A DNA stretch of 64,000 nt, taken from the NCBI GenBank assembly GCA_016110215.1, contig JADWQD010000010.1, positions 1,828,905 through 1,892,904 on the forward strand. The letters run 5' to 3'. This document shows positions 33,050 to 43,966 of this stretch, in pieces. The position numbers were made by a program, and so were the translations under genes. The DNA is from Capronia americana (Eukaryota; Ascomycota; Eurotiomycetes; Chaetothyriales; Herpotrichiellaceae). The notes under the pieces were generated by a model. It worked only from the letters and a program-made list of their open reading frames with translations. It ran no database searches and was not told where the DNA came from. Each line of letters opens with the position of its first letter. Within the stretch, counting starts at the first letter, position 1.

Positions 33050-34607
33050 ATGTCGAGGAGGCACATGATGAAATGGCTATGAATGACGCGGATGAGGACT
33101 TCCTGCGCTTGACCAAGTGTCCTGTACACGGTACGGTGTAGGAGTTGCGCATCTCACGGTATAACGCAATGATGGAATGACATCGGTCCGACCTCGGACC
33201 CTATCCTTCTCGATGTGCTTGACGCGGGACGAAGTATTACCCTCAGCAAGTTGAAATTCACACCGTACTTGCTGCTCAGGCCACGACGGCCACGACGGGC
33301 GTTAAAGCGCGCACATGACCACGTATCTGCTCAATTCTGCCAAATTGCTCCACCGTCAATCCCATCCAACACCTAATATTACGGCTTCTCACATAATCGA
33401 CCGGCTTTCACGAGTACTCTCACCACAGAACGATCGTTGAACTGTGTATCCGCCGAGTTTCGCAACTTAGAACCGCATTGAGGCTTCAGCTTGAGGCGAG
33501 TCTGGAAGGGGAGTCGTTCGTCGTTCCGGGTGCTGGGTACGCTGTAAGTCGACACATTCACGACCCGGAATGATACGTAGCCATGAGAGTACGAAGGTAT
33601 AGAAATACTGGGCTTTCGATCTGGAGGATCTTGATTGAACCAACATTGAGCATGGGTTACAAAATGGCGGCCGGTGGGATTGAGATTTCGTAGTCTCGAA
33701 GTAGAGGGAGGAACAATCATATCATCCACATCCACGTGGGTTCACTCATCTTGTCCATATCCTACCCTTGCAGGTCTTGATCGACTTCTTCTCCTAATTC
33801 ACCCACGCTACAGACTTGTAGGTTCCCCATCCTTCGCTTTAGATTACCACTCCAAAAAAATATCTAGGGACATCTCACTCCATGATGTCCTTTCCAGCCC
33901 AACGGCTCTGGCGTGGACTCTCCTTGAGTCTCGGTCTGGCACCATGTATACCTCTCGGCATCCAAGTATTCGACGGCACCATCAGCTGAAATCGGCGCAT
34001 ATTCTCGACTTGCTCGAGGCAACTGTCATCGTAACCCAACTCGCCACTGACCTGGTCCGCCGTCATTGCGAGAGGTCGGTTGGAGATGGCGCGACGCCGG
34101 CCGACCAGGTAAACTTCCAGCATATCTTCCAAACCCTTAACATCGCATGGCCGTCAAGCCCGGGGTCGGTTCGATCTGCAGGCAAGGATAGGCGAATTTC
34201 CACGCCTGGCTTTTCGAGTGCGATCGAGCCAACAATCGTGCTCATCGCCCCATTGCTAACGCAGTGCTTCCTTTTATGCGTGCTGCCACTTTGGTGGTGG
34301 CGTTAACAACCGGCAGCGTCGGTGCTTTAGATGCCGCTTCTGCTTTTGCTCAGGCCGTTGCAGCCCGACTTCTCGGTCGACCGGTGCTCAACCGGGTGAG
34401 GCGTCCCAGGTTATTCTGCCGAGGGCGGTGCTGCGGCGAGGTGGAAGTCTTCCCGGGCTGGAGTCCAGGTCATCTTTATACATCTGCTCTTGCCCTCGTC
34501 GTAGGTCATTTCGTCAAGATGTGACCATGCAGCGATATCCTTGGCCATGCTTGTGGTAAGTCCAGCCTCAACCATCCACATGCCTTCTTTGATTTGTATG
34601 CACAGTA
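33050..34607. other. Intergenic with one unsupported ORF
   Basis: About 1.6 kb between convergent genes. The + strand ORF 33674-34306 (210 codons) has no recognisable domain, an unconvincing start and Ser/Leu-rich composition; I do not call it. Nothing else recognised. Confidence 0.35.
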
Positions 34608-35478
34608 TCATCTCGACGGGCTGAGTGGCCGATTGAAACCGCCCACCCGGTTCATATATTGTCTGTATTCCGTCTTCTTCTCCTTCCTGACGCCGTAAAT
34701 CTGGTTTCCCGGCACCTTTGTGTTCTGCGTGGTCTTGAAGGTCGTGAACCCCATCATCTTCCGAAGTAGAGCATTGTCGTCGTCCTCGTCCACGGCCATC
34801 GTATCACCATTGGTTGTTGGATTGGGTGGTCTGTTCGCAACTGCATTACTCACTTCCTCCTCCTTTGGCTTGGTGGTCCGCGACTCTTCTTCGTCTTTTC
34901 TAGGAGGCCGCTCTCGTCCTCGGACCCGGTCGTGGTCGCTTCGGCGGAGAGGAGACCGTGTACGCACTGATGGCCCGCCACCGTTTCGTACCGGAGACCG
35001 TGATCGTGAGTGTCGATTGGGTCGCTCGCCTCGGTGATCTGTATCGCGTGAGCAAGAGGGTTCAAACCACGGTAAGTAGGAAGTTCGTACCTTTGGGATC
35101 TTTGGGCCGCTCGCGGCTCCTACTTCTCTCGCGTCGGCTCTGTCCGTTCACATCTCTGTTCCTTCCGCCTCGACCTCTGTCTCGGTCTCGGTCCTTGTCC
35201 CTGTCTCTCGGCTTGTCCCGATCGCGGTCACGCTCACGCTGTGGCCGTTCTCTTGATCTGCTGCGCTCCCGCTTCCTATCGGGCGTACCTCGAGATCTCG
35301 ACCTGCGTCTTCTCTCCACCTCCCTTCCCGAGCCTCGGCGGTCATCGTCTCTGGTGTCGCGCGATTGGGCCTTGAAATCTCGTCCGCTCGAACCTGGCCG
35401 TGACCCTATTTTCTTCTCGTCATCTAAACCGGCGGTGCCCGCGGTGCGCTTTGCGCGTTTGTAGGGAGGTTCCGCCAT
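34608..35478 (-). CDS. SNRNP27-domain splicing factor (U4/U6.U5 tri-snRNP 27 kDa-like)
   Basis: Two exons, 35478-35091 and 35038-34608, around a 52-nt intron, give 272 residues. The N-terminal ~170 residues are an RS/RD/RE-rich domain (RSRSRGTPDRKRERSRSRER and similar), as in SR-related splicing proteins. The C-terminal ~60 residues carry the diagnostic SNRNP27 domain: LLRKMMGFTTFKTTQNTKV, then YRQYMNRVGGFNRPLSP at the very end. Human SNRNP27 is 155 aa; the longer RS region accounts for the difference. It is predicted to act in the nucleus in the tri-snRNP during spliceosome activation, where the GFxxFxTT segment is known to influence 5' splice-site choice. Confidence 0.88.
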
Positions 35479-37199
35479 GGCTCACAAATCAAGCGGGAGC
35501 CGAGTAGAAGCTGAGATGTGTGTCAAGAAGGTGAGGTCAAGGTGAGGGCAAAGTGAAACCAGGCACTACGAAATTTCGCGGCTGTCATGCATACTAACGT
35601 CTAGGTGTAGATGCACAGACGTAGTTGCAACTACGGCCAATCATTAAGCGCAGATCCGTGCAGTCGACAGTTAATACACTGTCATCAACCGATAACACTG
35701 CTTTCGACGTCAATCCAGACAGCCATATCTTCGTCTTGTAAAAGGCGAAATGCGGCCAATGCCTCGTTCCTCACCAGAAGCTCATCCCCCAGACAACGAC
35801 ACGCCGGCTCGCCCAGATTGCCTCTGGCGGCCATAGTGAGTTGCGTCGACCGCTTCGGGAAGCCCGAAGCAGTATTTGTCACTTGTGATGAAGACTATCG
35901 AACTGGAGATACTTGACACTATGGCATACGAAAACCACACCCGTCGAGCACCTCAGTTGGAGACCGTGCAAATCAGGGCCACGCTCTCTCCATCCGTATC
36001 GCCGCCATGTTCCCTGTCCAAGTCTCCTCCAGCTGGAAGGCCCTCGTTACTACTTCCGCTACAGCTTGTCTCCCATTTATGGACAAAGACCTGTAACTTT
36101 AACGACGAATCTGCCCTCAGTGCCCGCCTTGTCACTAACTCCACTGCCGCTTCACTATCGTCGCTCGTGGATCACGCACAATCTTGGCCCAGCACGTCAG
36201 CTCCGTCCCTGACCGGTCTTTTCTGAGCAACTTGGAGAAATGTCAGTACTGTTTGAGTCGAAGACCTAGAGTCCCGACGTCTGCGCTGCGACAACCACTG
36301 CCTGGGAGTCGGGTCGAAGGATCGCAGTGACGGCCCTAGCCCAGAACTGAGGGATCGGTGAAGAGCGAAGACATCAATCCCTAGATATCTTTCGAGATAG
36401 CCACATATGGAGAGAAAGCCCCGTCGCTGAATAGCTTTCATTGCGGCATCACGGATTGCATACTACAAGTGTTAAGGTACACGTCGGGGAATGGGTAATT
36501 GGTGCGCGCAGAGCCAACGCCAACATAGATCCCTTGTCTAACAAACAGCTGTGACTTTAGCCGTTAGAAGACATCCGTACTCATGCTTCCATGGCACCTG
36601 ATGAGCTAGGCAGAAGTCCACCAAGCTGGAGACATCAATTTCTGATCGACGTGAGCGATGCAATGCAGAAGGCCAAATACAGTCTTTGAGAGTTTTACAG
36701 CCCCGTCCTTCGCGGCCCAGTATAGGAGCTCGTCTTGGAGCCTAGAACGCTTTGAAACGGCCGATACGAGAAGACTTTGATGGCTGCGGAAGATAAAGGC
36801 CTGACCAGATCGCAGATCGGGCAAGGAATTCCATTGCTGTCGTATGAAGACCCTCCTTGTGTACCGCAACCAGCATCATTCCGCGTGCGAGGCATTGAAC
36901 TCCTGAAAGAGGTACTGACGGTTGACTGCTATCAACATGATGCTCGAAGCACGGGTCCGATGCAATATCGGGTGCCCAGGGACGAACGACAGACAAAGCT
37001 GTCTGTTCCCGAATCCACCACATTCAGTTTTGTCGACCGCAACCATGACCAAGGAAAGATGGATATGGCATCCAATCTCATTACCCACGGGAAAGTCATC
37101 GAGTTGAGTGGTCTGCTGCCTTCCCACTTAGCAACCGGTATTTCCTTGGACGGATGAGGATCGTTATAGCGTACTGTGCCATGACACGTTGCCACAAAT
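35479..37199. other. Gene-poor region with possible decayed coding fragments
   Basis: About 1.7 kb. Several minus-strand frames look like eroded protein sequence. For example, 36606-36869 encodes DELLYWAAKDGAVKLSK, reminiscent of an ankyrin repeat, with nothing intact around it. No complete gene can be assembled. The part next to 35478 should hold the SNRNP27-like promoter. Confidence 0.3.
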
Positions 37200-37556
37200 C
37201 TATCGCCCCCGGAGTTGGCTTAGAACAGAAATCGCAGCCAAAGCGACAAGAGCAACATCCCCAGAGTATTGCTTGCCTGCTTTCAGCTGAACTACCAGAC
37301 CTACAGCGATCAGCCCCAGGCTGATGCTTGCGGCACTCAGCCTCAGCGCCTTTTGCCCGAGCAAGAGGCTCAATCCCACAACGAGGTCGATGATGGGGGT
37401 GATTTTGGCGACCGTGGAACCGTCGTCGGGTGCATGGTATTCCTGGAATGCGTAGAATCGAGGTGTATGTTCGCCGTGGGTGAAGCGGGAGAAAGCGCCC
37501 AGCAGCACGACTGAGGAGAGGAGGTAAGTTGGGAGGTTTGTGAAGAACGATGGCAT
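37200..37556 (-). CDS. Small integral membrane protein, unknown (DoxX-like layout)
   Basis: Single-exon ORF of 118 residues. It has three or four hydrophobic segments: LPTYLLSSVVLLGAFSRF, ITPIIDLVVGLSLLLG, ASISLGLIAVGLVVQL and VALVALAAISVLSQL. A hydrophilic loop carries FYAFQEYHAPDDG. Small four-helix proteins of this shape are widespread in filamentous fungi and recall the DoxX/DUF4267-type fold, but a specific family match is not claimed. The short hydrophilic C-terminus ends LRGR. Divergent from atg3. Confidence 0.6.
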   Translation of the reverse strand: MPSFFTNLPTYLLSSVVLLGAFSRFTHGEHTPRFYAFQEYHAPDDGSTVAKITPIIDLVVGLSLLLGQKALRLSAASISLGLIAVGLVVQLKAGKQYSGDVALVALAAISVLSQLRGR

Positions 37557-38213
37557 GGCTGTGAAGTAATTGCTCCTTGGTAGAACTGGATCGACCGTTG
37601 AACTCTGAACTCCGACGTGGAGGAGAATGGCGCTCTATATTGCTTCGCGAGCAGAACGCCGTCAGCTTACTTGGCTGGCGAATAGGAGGTGGTTGATTTG
37701 GAAACACGTGGAGGTTGGACACGGGGGTGCTCGAGCACAATCATCCGGACCGTGTCTGGAGATAGGCGGTTGGAGGGCAGAACCGAATGAACAGCTAGCC
37801 GGTGCCAGATGACGCCCCTCCAATCTAAAAGACCAGCGCCACTGTGAGGATAGCCATCGATTAGGAAGCAGTGACCCTTTCTTCGTGGCCTTGCCGTAGC
37901 CACGACGAGGCTGAGGATGCCAAGAAAAGCAGAGCTCTACAAACGCTGCAAACCTTGCAAAACCGGCAAACGCCGCAAACGGCCCCTGCCCCCCTCACTG
38001 ACAGGCGGCCAGGTCACGGACATAGTCAAGTCGCAGGCTACACTGCGATCACTGGTCACCCATCACGTCCTTCCTCTCTCTCCTCAACACCTCTCACCTT
38101 CAATCTGCGATCCCACTCTTATACGTTTATTCTACATCCTAGCCAGGGGTTTTGGACGCTCTGCCGATCTGTTCAGACCCCATATCACCCCGCCACACGG
38201 CGTCGATACAACA
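37557..38213. promoter_or_regulatory. Divergent region upstream of atg3
   Basis: 657 bp between the small membrane protein and atg3. An in-frame extension of the atg3 ORF reaches back to 37917, but conserved Atg3 sequence starts only at 38214, so this part is treated as 5' UTR and promoter. Confidence 0.4.
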
Positions 38214-39391
38214 ATGCAATACCTCCGTTCGGGCCTAGACCAGCTCCGCGATCGTTACGCTCCCGTCAGTCACAAGTCCACCTTCCGCAGCACCGGCCAG
38301 ATCACGCCGGAGGAGTTCCTCCTCGCAGGTGACTATCTCGTGTACAAATTTCCCAGCTGGTCGTGGTCCGACGCATCGAGTCCCGCGCGACGGGTGTCCT
38401 ACCTGCCGCCGAACAAGCAGTTTCTGGTCACCCGCGGGGTACCGTGTCACAGGCGGCTAGATGAGAACTTTGCGGGCGGACATGGTGCGGCCGATGATCT
38501 GGTGAGGGACGGGTTCTTGGGTGGACCGGACGACGAGACGGAGAGCAAAGGAGGAGGCGAGGATGAAGGCTGGCTACGGACGGGCGGCACGACGGAGAAA
38601 GAGCAGGAAGGCCTTAGAGGGGAAGTCCGGACGATGAGTGAGAGTGGGCAGCTGGGCAAGAAGGCCGTCGAGGACGAAGACGAGGAGATTCCGGACATGG
38701 AGGACGAGGACGACGATAGTGAAGCCATCATCAGAGACAAGGGCGAGGGTGCTGCTGCGTACGCCATGTCCCCTCTCCTGACCGTCTGTCGCCACAGACA
38801 CCGGTAACTGACCTGTCATGCAGACCCCTTCGCACGTACACCCTATACATCACCTATACACCCTACTACCGAACGCCGAGGATGTACCTCTCCGGCTACA
38901 TGTCGCCCAGCGAGCCCCTCCCCCCGCACCTCATGATGGAAGACATCGTCGGCGACTACAAGGACAAAACCGTCACGTTAGAAGACTTCCCGTTCTTCGA
39001 GAACAGCGTGAAGATGGCGAGCATTCACCCGTGCAAACACGCCAGCGTGATGAAGATCCTGCTTGACAGGGCAGACGCTGCGCTGAAATTGAGACTGGAC
39101 AAGCAAAAGGCCGGCGGCGCCGATTCCAAGAAAGAGATCTCGGGCATGGAGGGCCTCATCGACGACGTCTCGAACCTCAAACTCTCGGAGCAGAAACGAG
39201 GACACGAAGCCGGCGTCAAAGCCGCCACCGGCGGGACCGGCGACGAGTGGGAGGTCCTGGACGAGCAGGAGAGTGCCGAGGACGAGAGTGAAAAGGTGGC
39301 CATCCGGGTTGACCAGTACCTGGTTGTATTTCTGAAGTTCATGGCCAGCGTGACGCCAGGGATTGAGCATGATTTTACGATGGGCGTCTGA
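38214..39391 (+). CDS. atg3: Atg3, E2-like enzyme for Atg8 lipidation
   Basis: Atg3 transfers Atg8 to phosphatidylethanolamine during autophagosome formation. Two exons, 38214-38758 and 38824-39391, flank a 65-nt intron and give 370 residues. Start MQYLRSGLDQLRDRYAP is the conserved amphipathic N-terminal helix. Next come STFRSTGQITPEEFLLAGDY and the substrate-side KQFLVTRGVPCHRR, then an acidic flexible region (EDEDEEIPDMEDEDDDSEA). After the intron the E2 core reads YTLYITYTPYYRTPRMYLSG, with the catalytic cysteine in ASIHPCKHASV. A WEVL within GDEWEVLDEQE resembles the Atg8-interacting motif of yeast Atg3. The C-terminus QYLVVFLKFMASVTPGIEHD is typical. All key residues are present. Confidence 0.93.
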
Positions 39392-39819
39392 AGGACCGGC
39401 ATCGACATTGACATCGATAGGGCGCAACGCCACAGGTGCTCCAATTATGGATAGTTGGCATACATACACGATCGAGGATATCCTTCAGGCATACTTTGGC
39501 AGCCAGCCAGCCAGCCATGCACTAGAACCGGCGCAGTCTCCTAGCCATGCTGTGTGTGCATAATAATGCTCCGATATTGGGTGGTTGGCGCGATCCGAGA
39601 AATGCAGTACTACAACCTTTCCATGATGTTGTACCGGGTTGACGCCCAAGAATGCGCCATGCCCAACTTGTAAGACTCGTAGACATATGCACGCCCTTAT
39701 AGGTTCATGGGTAGGTAAGGTAGGTAAGGTAGGTAGATACGTCGATAACCATTCAACATTAGCACGCTACAACGCCATCCATTAAAAGCCGAGGCGCGAG
39801 TCATCGCCTCACTCGCCCA
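39392..39819. repeat. Spacer between convergent atg3 and LDAF1-like genes with short tandem repeats
   Basis: 428 bp of 3' flanking sequence. It contains cagc/gcca repeats at about 39501-39516 and a gtaggtaag-type repeat of about three units at 39711-39737. Otherwise unremarkable. Confidence 0.6.
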
Positions 39820-41505
39820 TCAGTACCGCCCTTCCTGGCCTGGCCCTCCTCCTCCTCCGCCTTCTTCATCCTCTCGCTGTCCCAGGCCCTGTGCCACAAT
39901 CGTCGCCAGCGATCCCTGGCTCTGCGACTGCCCCTGATTTGGCATGGCCGGTCTGGGTCCCATTGGTCTCTGCATCTGAGCGCCGCCTTCGCCTTGCCCC
40001 TGCCCCTGGGAAGGACCCATCATGTTGGAGCCAGGTCCAGGCCCGCCACCACCACCACCCATTGATTGGGGGCCTTGATTCATGCCGCCGCCGCCGCCGC
40101 CGGCGGCGGTGGTGCCAGGTGGTCCGGATACAGCGCGCATGGCCGTGGGTGTTGCGCCCGGCGGGGGAGGTCGAGACATGGGTCGTTGCTGGGGAGGACC
40201 GTTGGAGGATCCGTTCATTGCATTAGGTCCAGGTCCAGGTCCAGGTCCAGGTCCTTGCCCTGGCGCTTGTCCTTGTCCTTGCCCTGGCCCTGCTCCTGGC
40301 GCCCCGTTGGCGGGAGGAGGCGGTCTACTCATCGGTCTGGGTTGTTGCTGCTGCTGGGGAGCGAGCGCACCCTCTGAGGCTCCGTTTCCGTTCCCATTCC
40401 CGTTCGGCACGGGTCCGTTAGGCGCTGCCGGTCGGGCCATAGGTCTTGGGGCTTGCGTTTGGGAGTTGTCGCCGTTTGCTTGTTGGTCAGGATTGCCCGG
40501 GCCCGGACTTGGGCCGTTCGGAGACACAGGTCGAGCCATTGGCGTGGGCTGTCTGGGCTGGAGGTGGTTCGGGTTCCCGTTCGCCTGTTGGTCGGCCGGA
40601 GCGTTCGTATCGGGCAATTGGTCGGACGAAGGTGACCTGCTAGGGACGGGTTTTCTCTGCTGCACTTGGCCGTTCATTGGCGATGGTTGGTTTTCTGGGC
40701 CAGATGAGCCGTTGGGCGCGGGAGATGGAGATCGCGACACGGGCTTTCGAGCGGGAACTGGACTGGGCGGCATGATCGGTTGTGGGCTTGGGGGTGGGCC
40801 CGAAGTTGACGCTGGTCCTGGTCCTGGTCCTGCACCTGCTGGGTTCGGTCCCGATCCCTGTGGAGGTGGGCGCTGTGCTGAAAGCGGTCTGTTCGCCGAA
40901 GGAGGAGGATTCCCGTTGACGGCCTGGGGCGGCCGATTCTGCATAGCACCTGGGTTACTTGCGCCCTGCGGATTTGCATTCATGCCGCCAGCAGCTCTGA
41001 CCAGTCCGGTCTGCAGATTCGTCGGCCCGCCCGCGCCTTCTTTCGGTTGAAAGCGCTTGAAGATCAGGTACGCTCCCACACCCCAGAGCCAGACAAGGAC
41101 AGCGGCTCCGGTGGTGAAAAACAAGATCGGCAGGAGAACCAGCAATGAGAAGCCCATCGCGCAGGCGACGAACAGGAGAGCCCCCAGCCCGCCCATCATG
41201 ACACCCGCCAGCAGCGCGAAGATGAAGGCAATGGCCGTCATGAGGATAAGCGGAAGGCCGCTGATTGCGAGTTGCGACAGCAGGAAACTGGCGACGTAGG
41301 GTCGCTGGGCCGCGAAGGCCGCGGCTGCCTGTTGCCATTGCTGGCGTTTCTGGGGTGGGAGGACGAGGTTGAGATATTTGCTGGAGCTGGTCGTCAGGAT
41401 GCTGACGCCGCCCTGTATGGGGCCGGGGACTCTGCTGGCGTTGGGAGCGGGAGCCGACGTGCCTCCACCGCCGGGTGGCATGTTGGGTCGGGGAGCGGCA
41501 GACAT
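39820..41505 (-). CDS. Membrane protein with promethin/LDAF1-like hydrophobic region and long Pro/Gly/Gln tail
   Basis: Single exon, 561 residues. After a Pro/Gly-rich start, residues ~85-155 are almost continuously hydrophobic (GLPLILMTAIAFIFALLAG, GLGALLFVACAMGFSLLVLL, FFTTGAAVLVWLWGVGAYLI), forming two hairpin-like pairs. This arrangement is seen in promethin/LDAF1-type proteins of lipid droplets and ER (Ldo proteins in yeast). The assignment rests on architecture and is tentative. From residue ~175 to the end the chain is low complexity, rich in Pro, Gly, Asn, Gln and Ser, with a GPGPGPGP run encoded by a ggtcca repeat near 40228. Such a tail is longer than in the known family. Convergent with atg3. 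Confidence 0.6.
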   Translation of the reverse strand: MSAAPRPNMPPGGGGTSAPAPNASRVPGPIQGGVSILTTSSSKYLNLVLPPQKRQQWQQAAAAFAAQRPYVASFLLSQLAISGLPLILMTAIAFIFALLAGVMMGGLGALLFVACAMGFSLLVLLPILFFTTGAAVLVWLWGVGAYLIFKRFQPKEGAGGPTNLQTGLVRAAGGMNANPQGASNPGAMQNRPPQAVNGNPPPSANRPLSAQRPPPQGSGPNPAGAGPGPGPASTSGPPPSPQPIMPPSPVPARKPVSRSPSPAPNGSSGPENQPSPMNGQVQQRKPVPSRSPSSDQLPDTNAPADQQANGNPNHLQPRQPTPMARPVSPNGPSPGPGNPDQQANGDNSQTQAPRPMARPAAPNGPVPNGNGNGNGASEGALAPQQQQQPRPMSRPPPPANGAPGAGPGQGQGQAPGQGPGPGPGPGPNAMNGSSNGPPQQRPMSRPPPPGATPTAMRAVSGPPGTTAAGGGGGGMNQGPQSMGGGGGGPGPGSNMMGPSQGQGQGEGGAQMQRPMGPRPAMPNQGQSQSQGSLATIVAQGLGQREDEEGGGGGGPGQEGRY

Positions 41506-42279
41506 TGCGAATGTGTGTGTTCACGAAACTCGGTATTGATTCATGACAGGAAAGAAAACTGTGATACTTAGAGGCAGAAGCTTTTTCGGATGCTGGTCTT
41601 GGTTCGTGAATTATGAGGTCGAGGTCAGTCTGAGGTGCGGCGTCCGGCTTATCAAACAGGGCCGAGTCTTCGGTCGATGCACAGCCATACATAAGCTTAT
41701 TCTATTCTTAAGCTCTCGTCCGCGGTAGCCCCAGTCATCTTCAGATCCTTCAATACTTCTCGCTTAGGTGGCCAATACCACTCTTGGTCGAGAAAAACGC
41801 TTTGACAGGAGCACAGCACGGGAGGCGTGACACTGCAAGTTCACCAAACACTGACAGTGAATTGGCGTGTCCGCGTTGTTGATCAGGTACGGTGGAGCAC
41901 TTAGACGGATCTTATTGATGCAGCCACGGCAACGAGCGCATCGCCTCGTACACGACTTTGTGACAAAATGGGATCTTGCGATGTTCAAGTATGATCGAGT
42001 TGTTGTCGGTAGCACCCAGAAATTCACTATTTACCCTGCGAGCCGAGACCTGTAAATGCTTGGAGTAGCTTTGTGGTGTTGCTCGTCAAAGAGGGTCAAG
42101 CGAGATGCAGAAGGGCAAAAGCACGATGTCGTTTATCTCCCAACGGCGTCAGCCCCATCGAGTTCGACGCCCTCGAGCACGAACCGTTGGTGGCTCGAAC
42201 TGGATCAATCAAGGCACGGGAGTATATTGTTTTCGACCATACAGGTGTCCTGCTTGTCGTTGTTTCGCTGCAGAACAAG
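41506..42279. other. Intergenic, promoter of the LDAF1-like gene
   Basis: 774 bp between two minus-strand genes: 3' flank of the oxidoreductase and 5' flank of the LDAF1-like gene. Short ORFs only. Nothing recognised. Confidence 0.35.
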
Positions 42280-43440
42280 CTATACCGTCAGGGTCTGGCC
42301 TAATCGTGAACTCTCCCTCGCGAGCTCAACCAGCCGAATCACACCGACAGCCTCCTCCGGAGGGACAGGTATCTTGGACACATCCCCGCCCAACGCCGCC
42401 GCAAGTCGTCGATAATACTCAACGTACGTAGGCGGCTCGACGGTCGGCGCGACCTCGCTGACGATCTTGCCATTCCCCTTGTCGATGTTCAACACGCCGT
42501 GGTGGTCCTCGCTCTCGACGCCGTACCCGGCATCGCCGGGCCGGAGCCCTTCCTTCCTCAGCTGATCCTCCTGCGGGTCGAGATGGAACTTCTTGAACGA
42601 GCCTTTCTCGCCACGGACCCAATACCGCAATTGATTCACCTCGGGGCTGACGACGCCCGCCTTGACCGTGACGAGTAGCTTGCGGGCGTCGTAGTGCAAA
42701 AGCACCGTGCACGAGTCCTCCAGCCCCGTGGGGTTGACTTCCCGCTGCGAGCCCACGAACCCCGTGACCCGCTCGGGCATGCCGAACAGATGGACGACCT
42801 GGTCCATCAGGTGAGTGCCCAGGTCATACACCGCACCCGTGCCGGGAGCGTGGTATGCCTTCCACGTGCCGCTCGGCGCCTCAGGCCGATGTCGGTCGAA
42901 ATGCGTCTCAAATTCGACGACACGGCCCAGCGTGCCGTCGTCGATGTACTTCTTCAGCGTCAAGAAGTCAGAGTCCCACCGTCGGTTCTGGTAGACGGTG
43001 AGGACTCGGTCCTGGGATTTGGCCAGGTCGACCAGTTCCTGCGCCTCGGCGGAGGTGGGCGTGAAGGGTTTCTCGACCACGACTTCGCACCACAGTCAGT
43101 TGCCATGAGTTCAAGGGTCCAGGCTCGCTCGGCCCGTCGCTGAGGTTGGAGACATACCGTGCTTCTTGGCCGCCAGGGCCAACTTGGCCAGCTGCAGATG
43201 TGATTCCGGTGCCGTGGTCACGATGACGACGTGCACCTGCTCGTCCTGGACCAAGTCCTCGGCAGAACGATAGAGCTTGATGTTCGGCCAGTCTTTGGTC
43301 GCATCGTCGTCCGGCTTGGGACTTCGCTGCACGATCGCATAGAGGTTGAAATCGGACACGGCGTTGACAAAGGGGATGTGGAAGGTCTTTGCACTCAAGC
43401 CGTATCCGATGATGCCGACGTTGTACTTGCCGCCCGCCAT
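42280..43440 (-). CDS. Gfo/Idh/MocA-family NAD(P)-dependent oxidoreductase
   Basis: Two exons, 43440-43158 and 43082-42280, around a 75-nt intron, give 361 residues. The Rossmann motif is YNVGIIGYGLSAKTFHIPF near the N-terminus. VHVVIVTTAPESHLQLAKLAL precedes the junction, where splicing produces the family signature HVVVEKPFTPT with the conserved EKP lysine. The C-terminal domain contains YQNRRWDSDFLTLKKYI, GAVYDLGTHLMDQVVHLFG with the Asp/His expected for catalysis, and a beta-sheet half. Members oxidise sugars, inositols or diols; this one resembles fungal YdgJ-like dehydrogenases. The substrate is not predictable. Located head to tail downstream of rpt2. Confidence 0.88.
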
Positions 43441-43966
43441 GTTTCGTACTTCGACTCTGGTCGCAGAGTTTCAGAAGTGTTGTATTCCTCCTCACCTACT
43501 CGCCGGTCTTCAAAGGTCCCTATATTCTTTGAGTCAAGAGGCGTGCGTCCATCCAACGGTTTCGATTAGGAAAGCTACCCGACAAGACTGTTGATGGCCG
43601 CCACGAAAATTCTGCGTTGTATCATCGACGTCGTATTTACCCCACGAGCTCACGTCACGTAACGACCACACGCTGAAAACTCCGATCGACCAGGCGCAGC
43701 GGGGGGAATTACCCCTTCTGTCGCAGGTCGCACGTCGCAGTGGAAACACTTTCGTGCCGTCCAAGAAAACGAGGTGATCGCATGAGGCCCCCCTTGACGG
43801 TTCAAGACACATTGGCTTCTTCGCCCGTGGAGCAACGGCGCTCTGCTCTAAGTAGCGTGCTCTATCAATCCGTGCCGAAGCTGTAGTGATACACAATTTC
43901 CCGGCTCTCTTAATTTGCTTCTCCCTATTGATCACTACCGCAGCTCACCTCACCGTCGAACCGAAT
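43441..43966. promoter_or_regulatory. Promoter of the Gfo/Idh/MocA gene and 3' flank of rpt2
   Basis: 526 bp between two minus-strand genes. No gene or recognised site. Confidence 0.35.

Noticed and set aside
33674..34306. 210-codon + strand ORF
   Set aside because: No domain, no clear start context, and composition like surrounding non-coding sequence; could still be a lineage gene but support is too weak.
37917..38213. In-frame upstream extension of atg3
   Set aside because: Conserved Atg3 sequence starts at MQYLRSGLDQ; the extension is basic leader-like sequence without similarity to the family.
40082..41050. 322-codon Gly/Pro-rich ORF on the + strand
   Set aside because: Antisense of the low-complexity Pro/Gly tail of the minus-strand membrane protein; repeats keep several frames open.
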